Below, piece after piece: positions 12,691 to 21,303 of a stretch of 21,303 nt of DNA; position 1 is the first letter of the stretch; each line of letters opens with the position of its first letter. Origin of the DNA: DATAVK01 sp036267755. Its GTDB lineage: Bacteria > Actinomycetota > Actinomycetes > JAFAQI01. Location of the stretch: the NCBI GenBank assembly GCA_036267755.1, contig DATAVK010000101.1, forward strand, positions 1 through 21,303, read 5' to 3'. The notes beneath the pieces were generated by a model. It saw only the letters and a list, made by a program, of their open reading frames with translations, was not told where the DNA came from and did not search any database. The position numbers and the translations under genes are program-made.

Positions 12691-14505
12691 ATGTCCGTGT
12701 CTGCGCCGCCACGGTCACCCCGCGCGCGTCCCTCCGGCGGCGGTGGTGGACGGCGACCACCGCCGCGCCGTACCCCGCCTCGACCGGCCCGACGGCGGCC
12801 TAACCCTCGGCGGCGGCTCGAGGCGGTCCTGATCATCGCCCTGATGGTGCTGTCGGTCATCGGGGGTCGGCTGATCCAGCTCCAGGGCCTCGACCGGTCC
12901 ACCTACGCCGCGCTGGCCGAGAACCAGCGGCTCAACAAGCTCACCCTTACCGCGGTCCGCGGGCCGATCCTGGACCGCGACGGAAATCCGCTGGCCGAGA
13001 CGGTCGACGCTCGTGACGTGGTCGCGGACCCGACCCAGGTCGTCGGAGCGCACGGGACCGCGGAGGCGCTCGCTCCCGTCCTGCACATGGGCGTGCACCG
13101 GCTCGAGGGACTGTTGACCGTGTCGGGCCAGTACTCGTTGCTGGCTCATGCCGTCAGCCCTGACGTGGGCAACGCCGTACTCAAGCTCGACGAGCCGGGC
13201 ATCGCCACTCCCGACACCAGCAAGCGCATCTACCCGGACGGCAGCCTGGCGTCGAACGTCGTCGGCCTGGTCCACAGCAGCGGGCTCGGAGCGAGTGGGC
13301 TGGAGCTGGCGGACCAGAAGCTGCTGGCCGGCCGCAATGGCACCCGCATCTTCGAGGTCGGGGTGGCGGGTGACCCGATCCCCGACGGCAAGGACGTGCT
13401 GAAGGCGCCGGTCGCCGGAACCGGCCTCAAGCTGACCCTCGACAGCGACATCCAGGACGAGGCACAGCGTGCGATCTCGGCGCAGGTCAGCGCGACCCAC
13501 TCGCAGGCCGGCTCGGTCATCATCATGAACCCCAGCAATGGCCAGATCCTCGCAATGGCAACGGCTCCGGGCTTCAACGCCGACCACCCCTCGACGCATG
13601 CGAACTACAACAACCCGGCGGTGTACGACACCTACGAGCCCGGCAGTGTCATGAAGGGCGTCACGATGTCGGCGGCGTTGCAGGAGCACCTGGTGACGCC
13701 GACGTCGAAGTTCGTGATCCCGCCGACCTACAACGTGGCAGGTACGTCGTTCAGCGACGCCGAGAACCACCCGACCGAGCACCTGACGCTGACCGGGATC
13801 TTGGCCCAGTCGAGCAACATCGGGGCGATCAAGGTCGCCCAGCGGCTCGGCCCGCAGGCGCTGATGCGCTACGTGAAGGCCTTCGGCCTCGGCCAGTCGA
13901 CCGGCTCCGGCGTACCGGGCGAGAGCCCGGGCTTCCTACTGCCGTTCTCCCAATGGTCGGGGACGACCTTGCCGACACTCGCCTTCGGCCAAGGTGGCAT
14001 CGAGACCACCGCTCTGCAGGTCGCCAGCGTCTACTCGACGATCGCGAACAACGGCGTCAGGGTCGCGCCCACGATCCTCGAGGGCACGGTTGACTCCTCC
14101 GGCGCTGTCATCCCCGTCCAACCCCCGACCCGCACCAGGGTCATCTCGGCGCCGGTAGCCCGTCAGATGCGCGAGATGCTGCAGTCGGTCACGACCGAGG
14201 AAGGCACTGCGCCTGAGGCGCAGATCAGCGGCTATCAGGTCGCCGGCAAGACGGGTACCGCCAACCAGGAGAACGCCGCCACCGGGACCTACACCGGCGG
14301 AGGATTCGTCTCGTCCTTCATCGGCATGGTGCCGGCCAAGCACCCGAAGCTGGTCTGTGAGGTCGTCCTCGAGAAGCCCAAGGGGAACCACTTCGGTGGC
14401 TCGGTGGCCGGCCCGGTCTTCCACAAGGTCGTGAGCTTCGCGTTGCAGAGCCTGGGGATCCCGCCGACGGGGAACCACAAGCCCACGATTCCGACGACCT
14501 GGTGA
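12691..14505 (+). CDS. ftsI: Septal peptidoglycan transpeptidase FtsI (class B PBP, PBP3-like)
   Basis: The product is 604 aa. A strongly basic, Pro/Gly/Arg-rich cytoplasmic tail (1-42) precedes one membrane anchor (about 43-64) and the pedestal domain (VRGPILDRDGNPLAE). The transpeptidase motifs are complete: SVMK at S319-K322 (catalytic serine, in YEPGSVMKGVTM), SSN at 374-376, and KTG at 520-522. It cross-links septal peptidoglycan as partner of FtsW. ATG 12691 is supported by GGGAGG at 12677-12682, 8 bases upstream; the same frame stays open back to 12490, but that would overlap ftsL. murE follows after 21 bp. The x residues of SxxK (VM) differ slightly from the more usual VF, which should not affect catalysis. 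Confidence 0.97.
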   Translation: MSVSAPPRSPRARPSGGGGGRRPPPRRTPPRPARRRPNPRRRLEAVLIIALMVLSVIGGRLIQLQGLDRSTYAALAENQRLNKLTLTAVRGPILDRDGNPLAETVDARDVVADPTQVVGAHGTAEALAPVLHMGVHRLEGLLTVSGQYSLLAHAVSPDVGNAVLKLDEPGIATPDTSKRIYPDGSLASNVVGLVHSSGLGASGLELADQKLLAGRNGTRIFEVGVAGDPIPDGKDVLKAPVAGTGLKLTLDSDIQDEAQRAISAQVSATHSQAGSVIIMNPSNGQILAMATAPGFNADHPSTHANYNNPAVYDTYEPGSVMKGVTMSAALQEHLVTPTSKFVIPPTYNVAGTSFSDAENHPTEHLTLTGILAQSSNIGAIKVAQRLGPQALMRYVKAFGLGQSTGSGVPGESPGFLLPFSQWSGTTLPTLAFGQGGIETTALQVASVYSTIANNGVRVAPTILEGTVDSSGAVIPVQPPTRTRVISAPVARQMREMLQSVTTEEGTAPEAQISGYQVAGKTGTANQENAATGTYTGGGFVSSFIGMVPAKHPKLVCEVVLEKPKGNHFGGSVAGPVFHKVVSFALQSLGIPPTGNHKPTIPTTW

Positions 14506-14526
14506 TGACGGGTAGCGTGCCTGGCA

Positions 14527-16041
14527 ATGTCTGACGCGCCGATCCGACCCGGCGTCGTGACGCCGCGCCGCCTCGACGCGCTGCCGGACCGGCTCGGAGC
14601 CGCCCGGCTCGACGGTGATCCCACCACCACCGTCACGGGCATCACCCACGATTCCCGCGAGGTGCTCCCGGGTGACCTCTACGTGGCCCGGGCAGGCGCG
14701 ACCACGCACGGGATCGACCACGTGGAGCAGGCGGTCGCTGCCGGAGCGGTCGCCGTCCTCACCGACCCGCCATCCGCGGCGCGAGCCCGCGCAGCCGGCG
14801 CCCGCGCCGTGCTGGTCGTCGACTCGCCGCGTGAGGTGATGGGGGCCGCGGCCAGCTGGGTGTACGGCGATCCATCGAGGTCTCTGCTGGTCCTCGGGAT
14901 CACCGGGACGAACGGCAAAACCACGACGGCGTACCTGCTGGAGTCCGGGTTGCGTGCCGCTGGCCGTCGTACCGGGCTGTTGGGGACGATCGAGACCCGG
15001 ATCGACGGAGTGACCCTGCCGAGCGCGCGCACCACGCCGGAGGCAACCGACCTGCAGGCGCTGTTCGCGGTGATGGTTGAGCGGGGCGTCGACGCGGTCG
15101 CGATGGAGGTGTCCAGCCACGCCCTGGCCCTCAACCGGATCGATGGCACTGTGGTCGACGTCGCCGGCTTCACGAACCTCTCGCAGGACCACCTGGATTT
15201 CCATGTTGACATGGAGGATTACTTCGGCGCCAAGGCCCGGCTGTTCACGCCGTCGCTCAGTGCGCAAGGGGTCGTCTGCATCGACGATGAGTGGGGGATC
15301 CGGCTCGCCGCGACAGCCGAGATCCCGGTGACCACCACAGGCGCGGCGGATGATGCGCAGTGGCGTCGCTGTGGGGAACAGATCGGCCCGCGCGGCGGCC
15401 GGGCCCGCCTGGTGGGGCCGGAGCACACCGAGCTGGACGTGCGGACCGCGCTGACCGGACGGGTCAATCTCAGCAACGCCGCCTTGGCGGTCCTCGTCCT
15501 GGTGCGCGCGGGCCTCGAGGTCAGCTCGGTGCTGGCCGGTGTGGCGAGCCTCGCCGCCGTACCGGGGCGGATGGAACGAGTCGAGGCGGGACAGCCGTTC
15601 CTCGCCGTCGTCGACTACGCGCACACACCGGACGCGGTGGCACGGCTGCTCGCGGACGCGCGACGCCTCGTCCCCGGCCGGGTGATCGCGGTGCTGGGCT
15701 GCGGCGGCGACCGCGACCGGGCCAAGCGACCGTTGATGGGGGCCGCGGTGACGACGGGAGCCGACATCGCCGTGCTCACCAACGACAACCCGAGGTCGGA
15801 AGACCCGGCCGCGATCGTCGCGGAGATGCTCGTGGGTGTGCCACCTGGGGTCACACCGATCGTCGAGCTCGACCGCCGCGCGGCCATCGGCCTCGCCGTC
15901 GCCCAGGCGTCCGCTGATGACGCGGTCGTGGTGGCCGGCAAGGGCCACGAGCGGGGGCAGGAGATCGGCGGCCAGGTGCTGCCATTCGACGACCGGGCGG
16001 TGCTGCGCGAGGCTCTCATGCAATCGGTGGGTGCCGCATGA
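14527..16041 (+). CDS. murE: UDP-MurNAc-tripeptide synthetase MurE (meso-diaminopimelate-adding)
   Basis: The product is 504 aa. This ATP-dependent cytoplasmic ligase adds the third stem-peptide residue to UDP-MurNAc-L-Ala-D-Glu. The P-loop GITGTNGKTTT is at 124-134. The Mur-ligase blocks MEVSSHALALNRIDG, FTNLSQDHLDFH and DYAHTPDAV are present, as is GKGHERGQE near the C-terminus. DNPR at 420-423 (TNDNPRSEDP) is the motif that contacts meso-diaminopimelate, so the stem peptide very likely carries meso-DAP rather than L-lysine. No strong ribosome binding site precedes ATG 14527. The last bases overlap the murF start. Confidence 0.97.
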   Translation: MSDAPIRPGVVTPRRLDALPDRLGAARLDGDPTTTVTGITHDSREVLPGDLYVARAGATTHGIDHVEQAVAAGAVAVLTDPPSAARARAAGARAVLVVDSPREVMGAAASWVYGDPSRSLLVLGITGTNGKTTTAYLLESGLRAAGRRTGLLGTIETRIDGVTLPSARTTPEATDLQALFAVMVERGVDAVAMEVSSHALALNRIDGTVVDVAGFTNLSQDHLDFHVDMEDYFGAKARLFTPSLSAQGVVCIDDEWGIRLAATAEIPVTTTGAADDAQWRRCGEQIGPRGGRARLVGPEHTELDVRTALTGRVNLSNAALAVLVLVRAGLEVSSVLAGVASLAAVPGRMERVEAGQPFLAVVDYAHTPDAVARLLADARRLVPGRVIAVLGCGGDRDRAKRPLMGAAVTTGADIAVLTNDNPRSEDPAAIVAEMLVGVPPGVTPIVELDRRAAIGLAVAQASADDAVVVAGKGHERGQEIGGQVLPFDDRAVLREALMQSVGAA

Positions 16042-17450
16042 TCCCGCTGTCCGCGGCGGTGCTCGCGCGCATCATGCATGGCCGGCTCGACGGCCTCGAC
16101 GGATCGACCCGGCTGGCTGGCCCGGTCGTCGCCGATTCGCGTCACAGCGGTCCGGGAGCCCTGTTCGTCTGTGTCGTGGGCGAGCGCACCGACGGCCACG
16201 ACCACGTCCCGGATGCGATGGCTCGTGGCGCCATCGCGGCGCTGGCGGCTCATCCGGTTGGTGCTCCCGCGATTCTCGTTGACGATCCGGTCCAGGCCCT
16301 CGGGCTGCTCGCGGCCGACGTCCTGCGCCGTACACCGGCCCGGGTCGTAGGCGTCACCGGTTCGTCCGGGAAGACGTCCACGAAGGACCTCATCGCGGAC
16401 CTGTTGGCGACCGCCGGCCCGCTCGTGGCGGCGACCGGCTCGATGAACACCGAGGTGGGGCTGCCGCTGACGGCGCTGCGAGTCGATGCGTCGACGGCTC
16501 ACCTGGTCCTCGAGTACGGCGCCAGAGGCATCGGTCATATCGCGTACCTGTGCGGCATCGCCCGGCCCGACGTCGCCGCCGTCCTCAACGTCGGCAGCGC
16601 GCATCTCGGGGAGTTCGGCTCCCGCGAGATTGTGGCGCGATCCAAGGGTGAGCTGGTCGAAGCGCTCCCCGCGGGCGGCACTGCCGTGCTCGTCGTCGAT
16701 GATCCCCTCGTGGCACCGATGGCGACGCGGACGAGTGCGCGCGTGCTGTCGGTCGGGTCCGGGTCCGGAGCCGACATCCGGATCTCCGACGTCCGGCTGG
16801 ATGCCATGGCCCGGCCCGAGTTCATGCTGGCGACGCCGGCCGGTTCGGTGCAGCTACGGCTGCGGCTATCCGGCCGCCATCAAGCGATCAACAGCGCCGT
16901 CGCGGCAGGTGTCGCTCTCAGTTGCGGAGTCGGGCTCGACACCGTCGCGGAGACACTGGAACGCGCAGTCCCGCGCAGCGCCCACCGGATGCACCTTGCG
17001 AGTCGCGACGACGGCCTGCTGGTCGTCGACGACGCTTACAACGCCAACCCCGAGTCGATGGGCTCCGCGCTGGAATCGTTGATACGCCTGGGATCGGAGC
17101 GTCAGGGCCGGACCTGGGCGGTGCTCGGTGAGATGCGCGAGCTAGGCCCGGACACCGACGAGCTGCATGTCGCCCTGGGTCGTCGCGCGGCGGAGGTCGG
17201 CGTTGCCGAGCTGGTCGTCGTCGGTGCCGCAGCTGCGGCGATCGCGACCGGCTGGGAGCAGGTCGCGCCTGGCCGCCCGTCTCGGGTGGTGGACAGCCCG
17301 GTTGAGGCCGGCCGCGTCGTCGCGGGCGAGGCACTCGCGGACGACACGGTCCTGGTCAAGGCTTCCAACTCCCTCGAACTGTGGCGGGTCGCGGAAGAGC
17401 TGCTCGCGGCCGACGCCGGGGCACGTACCGGGGCCGGGTCGAGCCAGTGA
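16038..17450 (+). CDS. murF: UDP-MurNAc-pentapeptide synthetase MurF (D-Ala-D-Ala adding)
   Basis: The product is 470 aa. The enzyme ligates D-Ala-D-Ala to UDP-MurNAc-tripeptide in the cytoplasm. The N-terminal domain (VADSRHSGPGALFVCVVGERTDGHD) precedes the P-loop GVTGSSGKTST at 105-115. MNTEVGLPLT, EYGARGIGHI and NVGSAHLGEFGS follow in the central domain, and VVDDAYNANPESM in the C-terminal domain. The start codon overlaps the murE stop (ATGA), and the stop overlaps the mraY GTG start. Confidence 0.97.
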   Translation: MIPLSAAVLARIMHGRLDGLDGSTRLAGPVVADSRHSGPGALFVCVVGERTDGHDHVPDAMARGAIAALAAHPVGAPAILVDDPVQALGLLAADVLRRTPARVVGVTGSSGKTSTKDLIADLLATAGPLVAATGSMNTEVGLPLTALRVDASTAHLVLEYGARGIGHIAYLCGIARPDVAAVLNVGSAHLGEFGSREIVARSKGELVEALPAGGTAVLVVDDPLVAPMATRTSARVLSVGSGSGADIRISDVRLDAMARPEFMLATPAGSVQLRLRLSGRHQAINSAVAAGVALSCGVGLDTVAETLERAVPRSAHRMHLASRDDGLLVVDDAYNANPESMGSALESLIRLGSERQGRTWAVLGEMRELGPDTDELHVALGRRAAEVGVAELVVVGAAAAAIATGWEQVAPGRPSRVVDSPVEAGRVVAGEALADDTVLVKASNSLELWRVAEELLAADAGARTGAGSSQ

Positions 17451-18508
17451 GGAACGTCCTGGTCGCGGCACTCGTGTCGCTCATCTTTTCGCTGGCCGGA
17501 ACTCCGATCGCCATCAGGGCGTTGCGGGCCAAGGGATACGGCCAGCTGATCCGTGACGACGGCCCAACGACGCACCACACCAAGCGGGGTACGCCGACGA
17601 TGGGCGGGACGGTCATCATCGCCGCCACGCTCGCCGGTTATCTCGCCGCCCACCTGGTGTTCCTGCGGGGCATCACGGCGTCCGGTTTGCTCGTCCTGAT
17701 GCTGATGACCGGTCTCGGCCTGGTGGGGTTCATCGACGACTACATCAAGATCAGGAAGCAGCGCAGCCTCGGCCTCACCGCCGCGGCGAAGTTCGCCGGG
17801 CAGGCTGTCGTGGCGATCGCATTCGGGGTGCTCGCCACGCACTTCCGCAACTCCCACGGCCTGTCGCCGGCGTCCACCCACCTGTCGTTCACCCGTGACT
17901 ACTCGCTCGACTTCACCGCGGTCGGATTCGTCGTCTGGGCCTACCTGATGGTCACCGCCACGTCGAACGGCGTGAACCTCACGGACGGGCTGGACGGTCT
18001 TGCCGCCGGCGCGTCATGCATGGTCTTCGGTGCCTACGTCGTCATTGCGTTCTGGCAGAACGGAAACAACTGCGCGACTGACATCGCCGGAGCGCCTTGC
18101 TATGCGGTTCGCGACCCCCTCGACATCGCGATCATCGCGGCAGCGGCGATGGGCGCGTGTTTCGGCTTCCTGTGGTGGAACGCCTCGCCCGCTCGCATCT
18201 TCATGGGCGACACCGGCTCGCTCGGTCTCGGCGGCCTGCTCGCCGGCATCGCGATGACGACCCGCACCGAGCTGCTGCTCGTCGTACTCGGCGGTTTGTT
18301 CGTCATCGAGACGCTGTCCGTGATCATCCAGGTGTCGGTGTTCAAGGCGACCCGAAAACGGGTGTTCAACATGGCACCGTTCCATCACCACTTCGAGCTC
18401 GCGGGGTGGGACGAGAACACCGTCATCGTGCGGTTCTGGATCATCGCCGGTCTTGCCGTGGCCTTCGGGTTGGGCGTCTTCTACGCGGCGTTCCTCTCGC
18501 AGACATGA
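17447..18508 (+). CDS. mraY: Phospho-MurNAc-pentapeptide transferase MraY (lipid I synthase)
   Basis: The product is 353 aa, a polytopic membrane enzyme with about ten hydrophobic segments. It transfers phospho-MurNAc-pentapeptide to undecaprenyl phosphate. Catalytic and signature motifs are present: THHTKRGTPTMGG (43-54), DDYIK (97-101), NLTDGLDGL (177-185), MGDTGSL (253-259) and MAPFHHHFELAGWDE (from 309). GTG 17447 overlaps the murF stop as GTGA and gives the normal N-terminus; the same frame stays open back to 17381 but that would lie inside murF. Two Cys in the loop around NNCATDIAGAPCYAVRDPLD are, as I recall, usual for actinobacterial MraY. Confidence 0.97.
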   Translation: MRNVLVAALVSLIFSLAGTPIAIRALRAKGYGQLIRDDGPTTHHTKRGTPTMGGTVIIAATLAGYLAAHLVFLRGITASGLLVLMLMTGLGLVGFIDDYIKIRKQRSLGLTAAAKFAGQAVVAIAFGVLATHFRNSHGLSPASTHLSFTRDYSLDFTAVGFVVWAYLMVTATSNGVNLTDGLDGLAAGASCMVFGAYVVIAFWQNGNNCATDIAGAPCYAVRDPLDIAIIAAAAMGACFGFLWWNASPARIFMGDTGSLGLGGLLAGIAMTTRTELLLVVLGGLFVIETLSVIIQVSVFKATRKRVFNMAPFHHHFELAGWDENTVIVRFWIIAGLAVAFGLGVFYAAFLSQT

Positions 18509-19866
18509 CGTCGGAGTACGACGGCCGGCGGGTCGTGGTCGCCGGCCTCGGAGTGACCGGCGTCGCGGTGGCGGACGTCCTCCTCGACCGCGGTGCGCTG
18601 GTCTCCGTCGTATCGGATCGTGACGGCGAGGCGGAGCAGCGGGCGGCCACTGCGTTGCGCGAGCGTGGCGCACTGGTCCGGCTCGGCGACGCGGTCACGC
18701 CGCTGCCGGCCGACCTCGTCGTGGCCTCGCCGGGATTCCGTCCCGACCAGCCACTGGTCGCGGCGGCCGCGGCCGCGGGGATCGACGTGATCGGCGAGCC
18801 GGAGCTGGCCTGGCGGCTGCGCGGCCCGGCCGCCGCGCCGTGGCTCGGCATCACCGGCACGAACGGCAAGACGACGACCGTCGGCATGCTCGAGTCGATC
18901 CTTCAGGCAGCCGGCTTCCGCGCGGTGGCCGCCGGAAACGTCGGGCTCCCGCTGGTCTCCGCCGTGACTGCGGACCCCGGCTACGACGTGCTGGCGGTCG
19001 AGGTGTCCAGCGCCCAGTTGCAGTGGTCACCGTCGCTGCGCTTCGAGGCGGCCGCCATCCTCAACATCTCCGAGGACCATCTCGACTGGCATGACACGTT
19101 CGCGGCCTACGTCGCCGCCAAGCAGCGGATCTGGATCGATGCCGTCGCCGTTGGCAACCTTGACGACTCGGTGGTCCACGGCCTGCTGCCTTCCGGTGGA
19201 GTCGGGTTCTCGGTCAGCTCTCCGGCCGCCGACTACACGGCTGTCGGCGGCGAGCTGGTCGAGACGGCGACCGGTCGGGCGCTGATCCGGGCTACGGAGC
19301 TGGCAGTCGTCGGCCCGCACAACGTGTCGAACGCCCTGGCGGCCGCGGCGGTGGCAAGGGTTCACGGCGTCCCGGTCGCCGCGGTGCGGGACGGGTTGGC
19401 GGGCTTCCGGCCGGGTCGGCATCGCCAGGAGCCGGTCGCCAGCCGGGCCGGCGTCGACTGGGTCGACGACTCCAAGGCGACCAACCCCCACGCCGCCGCT
19501 GCCAGCCTCGCGGCGTACCCGTCGGTGGTGTGGATCGCGGGCGGCCTGCTCAAGGGCGCCGACGTTGGGCCGCTCGTCGCCGAGCACGGTCACCGGCTGC
19601 GCGCGGCCATCCTGCTTGGCAAGGATCGCGCCCAGATCGTGGCCGCTCTGGCACGACACGCCCCCGATGTCCCCGTCGTGGAGGTCGATGCATCCGACAC
19701 TGGAGGGATGGACCTCGCCGTACGCGCCGCTGCCCGGGTGGCGCGGGCCGGCGACACCGTGCTGCTGGCTCCGGCCGCGGCCAGCTGGGACATGTTCCGT
19801 GACTACGCGGATCGCGGTGACCGCTTCGCCGCCGCCGCGCGCAGCCTCGACACCGGCTCCGCATGA
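18505..19866 (+). CDS. murD: UDP-MurNAc-L-alanine:D-glutamate ligase MurD
   Basis: The product is 453 aa. The enzyme adds D-glutamate to UDP-MurNAc-L-Ala. A Rossmann-like N-terminal uracil-binding domain (VVVAGLGVTGVAVAD) precedes the P-loop GITGTNGKTTT at 115-125, then EVSSAQL, LNISEDHLDWH and WVDDSKATNPHAA (D322-S323-K324). EVSSAQL has Ala where EVSSFQL is usual, and the C-terminal block reads LLAPAAASWDMFRDYADRG rather than the more common PACASFDQF; both look like neutral drift in an otherwise complete enzyme. The start overlaps the mraY stop and the stop overlaps the ftsW start, both as ATGA. Confidence 0.97.
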   Translation: MTSEYDGRRVVVAGLGVTGVAVADVLLDRGALVSVVSDRDGEAEQRAATALRERGALVRLGDAVTPLPADLVVASPGFRPDQPLVAAAAAAGIDVIGEPELAWRLRGPAAAPWLGITGTNGKTTTVGMLESILQAAGFRAVAAGNVGLPLVSAVTADPGYDVLAVEVSSAQLQWSPSLRFEAAAILNISEDHLDWHDTFAAYVAAKQRIWIDAVAVGNLDDSVVHGLLPSGGVGFSVSSPAADYTAVGGELVETATGRALIRATELAVVGPHNVSNALAAAAVARVHGVPVAAVRDGLAGFRPGRHRQEPVASRAGVDWVDDSKATNPHAAAASLAAYPSVVWIAGGLLKGADVGPLVAEHGHRLRAAILLGKDRAQIVAALARHAPDVPVVEVDASDTGGMDLAVRAAARVARAGDTVLLAPAAASWDMFRDYADRGDRFAAAARSLDTGSA

Positions 19867-21179
19867 CCTCGGCCACAGTCGGCGGAGCGCGAGGGCGCCC
19901 GGCCAAGGCGCGACCCGTGATGGCACTTCTGGACCGGCCGCTTGCGTCGTACTACCTGGTGCTGGGGACGGCCGGACTGCTCGTCGCGTTCGGCCTGATC
20001 ATGGTGCTGTCGGCGTCCAGCGTCACGTCGTACGCCGACTCCGGCTCGTCATTCACGATCGTCGAGAAGCAGGCGGTGTGGGTCGCGATCGGGCTGCCGG
20101 CATTGTGGATCGGGATGCGGCTGCCGCCCCGCGCGTATCGCATCCTCGGCTACCCGCTGCTGCTGGTGTCCCTGGGACTCCTGCTGCTCGTCCTCGTGCC
20201 CGGCATCGGCGTGAACGTGTCCGGCGCCACGCGGTGGATCGACCTGCCGGGTGGCCTGCAGATCCAGCCGTCCGAGCCCGCGAAGCTGGCGCTCGTGCTG
20301 TGGGGCGCGGATCTGTTGGCCCGCAAGGAGAAGCGACTCGGAGAAACGCGGCACCTGCTGCTGCCGCTGGTGCCGGTCGCGCTGGTCATGGCGTTGCTCG
20401 TGATGCTCCAGCCCGACATGGGTACGACGATCGTCCTCGTCGTCGTCATGCTGGCGTTGCTGTTCACGGCAGGTGCGCCGCTGGGATCCTTCATCGGGCT
20501 CGGCGTCGGGCTGGGCGGCGCCCTCGGCCTGCTGGCCGTCACCGAGCCCTACCGGCTGCAGCGCCTCACCGGGTTCCGCAACCCGTGCGGGCAGCACGCC
20601 TTGAGCATCGGATACCAGGCGTGCCAAGGGATCTACGCATTGTCCTCGGGCGGCTGGTTTGGTCTCGGGCTCGGTGGCAGCCGCGAGAAGTTCGGCTATC
20701 TCCCGAATCAGTACACCGACTACATCTTCGCGATCATCGGCGAGGAGCTGGGCTTGCTCGGCACGCTCGTGGTGCTGGGATTGTTCGCCCTGCTGGGATA
20801 TGCCGGGCTGCGGATCGCCCAGCGCTGCTCCGACCGGTTCAGCCAGCTGGCGGCGGCGGGCGTCATCGCGTGGCTGCTCGGCCAGGCGCTGGTTAACATG
20901 GGCGCCGTCGTCGGCCTGCTGCCGATCACCGGTATCCCGCTGCCGATGGTGTCCTTCGGCGGCTCCGCGCTGGTGCCGACACTGTTCGCGATTGGGATGC
21001 TGCTGTCGTTCGCGCGCCGGGAGCCCAGCGCTGCCCGGGCGCTCGCTGCCCGGAAGGCGGCCCGCTCGCCCCGGCTGGCGCGGTTCCGACCATCCCGAGG
21101 CACGACGAAGCCGGCGGCTCGGCCCCGACCGCAGCCCCGGGCGGCCGCGCCCAGGGCCAGGTCCCGCGCGGGTCGCTGA
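19863..21179 (+). CDS. ftsW: Septal peptidoglycan glycosyltransferase FtsW (SEDS family)
   Basis: The product is 438 aa with about ten membrane segments. FtsW polymerises lipid II at the septum with FtsI. The SEDS signatures are present: GATRWIDLPGGLQIQPSEPAKLA, LQPDMGTTIV (D185), then GGWFGLGLGGSREKFGYLPNQYTDYIFAIIGEELG; D286 in TDYIF corresponds to the aspartate held to be catalytic in FtsW. MVSFGGSAL closes the core. The roughly 60-residue C-terminal tail is very rich in Arg/Ala/Pro and cytoplasmic. C242 and C254 lie in the large extracytoplasmic loop, which I do not recall as typical. The start overlaps the murD stop. RodA is unlikely given the dcw context. Confidence 0.96.
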   Translation: MTSATVGGARGRPAKARPVMALLDRPLASYYLVLGTAGLLVAFGLIMVLSASSVTSYADSGSSFTIVEKQAVWVAIGLPALWIGMRLPPRAYRILGYPLLLVSLGLLLLVLVPGIGVNVSGATRWIDLPGGLQIQPSEPAKLALVLWGADLLARKEKRLGETRHLLLPLVPVALVMALLVMLQPDMGTTIVLVVVMLALLFTAGAPLGSFIGLGVGLGGALGLLAVTEPYRLQRLTGFRNPCGQHALSIGYQACQGIYALSSGGWFGLGLGGSREKFGYLPNQYTDYIFAIIGEELGLLGTLVVLGLFALLGYAGLRIAQRCSDRFSQLAAAGVIAWLLGQALVNMGAVVGLLPITGIPLPMVSFGGSALVPTLFAIGMLLSFARREPSAARALAARKAARSPRLARFRPSRGTTKPAARPRPQPRAAAPRARSRAGR

Positions 21180-21182
21180 GCC

Positions 21183-21303
21183 GTGAACGTCCTACTCGCC
21201 GGTGGCGGCAGCGCCGGTCACGTCTCGCCGTTGCTCGCACTGGCTGACCGGCTGGTCGCCGACGACCCGGCCACTGACGTTCTCGTGCTCGGTACGGCGT
21301 CCG
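21183..21303 (+). CDS. murG: MurG, lipid II-forming GlcNAc transferase, N-terminal 40 codons (cut by window end)
   Basis: GTG 21183 opens a frame reading NVLLAGGGSAGHVSPLLALADRL, which is the MurG N-terminal glycine-rich loop (GGGxxGHxxPxLALA) at the diphosphate/acceptor site. The enzyme converts lipid I to lipid II on the cytoplasmic membrane face. Three bases separate it from the ftsW stop. Only 40 codons are visible, but the motif and position leave little doubt. Confidence 0.93.
   Translation, partial: MNVLLAGGGSAGHVSPLLALADRLVADDPATDVLVLGTAS

Noticed and set aside
13936..16023. A 695-codon minus-strand open frame opposite ftsI and murE
   Set aside because: It lies opposite the conserved blocks of ftsI and murE and shows no domain; stop-free antisense frames are common at this GC content.
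18097..18504. Upstream extension of murD into mraY
   Set aside because: The extra residues are shadow sequence over conserved mraY codons. MurD homologues start near the Rossmann motif, as with ATG 18505.

Overview
The window is a gene-dense stretch of a high-GC Actinomycetota chromosome. Evidence for this is the very GC-rich third codon positions, frequent GTG starts, a DUF3040 membrane protein (a family essentially confined to actinobacteria), an actinobacterial-type DnaE2, and a dcw (division and cell wall) cluster in actinobacterial order. MurE carries the DNPR motif expected of enzymes that add meso-diaminopimelate. Genus and species cannot be fixed from the sequence alone.

Bases 1-5483, left arm, all on the plus strand: the 3' part of dnaE2 (error-prone polymerase III alpha); a secreted protein with an LAS-type metallopeptidase signature; a SAM methyltransferase resembling CmoM/SmtA; dinB (DNA polymerase IV); and a DUF3040 membrane protein. 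Two translesion polymerases therefore lie about 2 kb apart.

Bases 5488-10207, minus strand: a three-gene operon read right to left, moxR (AAA+ ATPase), a DUF58 protein and a membrane-anchored transglutaminase (TgpA-like). The genes overlap by 1 and 4 bases. The operon ends 4 bases from the DUF3040 stop codon.

Bases 10208-10462: the only sizeable intergenic region (255 bp), divergent between moxR and mraZ. It holds a good sigma-70-type promoter (TTGACG, 16 bp, TAGTGT). GTGG direct repeats at exact 10-bp steps lie across its -10 element and are a likely MraZ operator.

Bases 10463-21303, plus strand: mraZ, then a structured leader (candidate mraW RNA motif), rsmH, ftsL, ftsI, murE, murF, mraY, murD, ftsW and the first 40 codons of murG. 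Five junctions are 4-base ATGA/GTGA overlaps, which suggests translational coupling. Together the genes cover the cytoplasmic Mur ligase steps from UDP-MurNAc-L-Ala-D-Glu to lipid I, the start of the lipid II step, and septal polymerisation and cross-linking (FtsW, FtsI, with FtsL as scaffold).

I see no mobile element, CRISPR array, tRNA or rRNA, and no clear new multi-gene system. The items most worth following up are a 42-bp near-perfect palindrome inside dnaE2, the structured RNA between mraZ and rsmH, the MraZ-box array, the secreted LAS-like protein, the CmoM-like methyltransferase and the repetitive cationic tail of FtsL.
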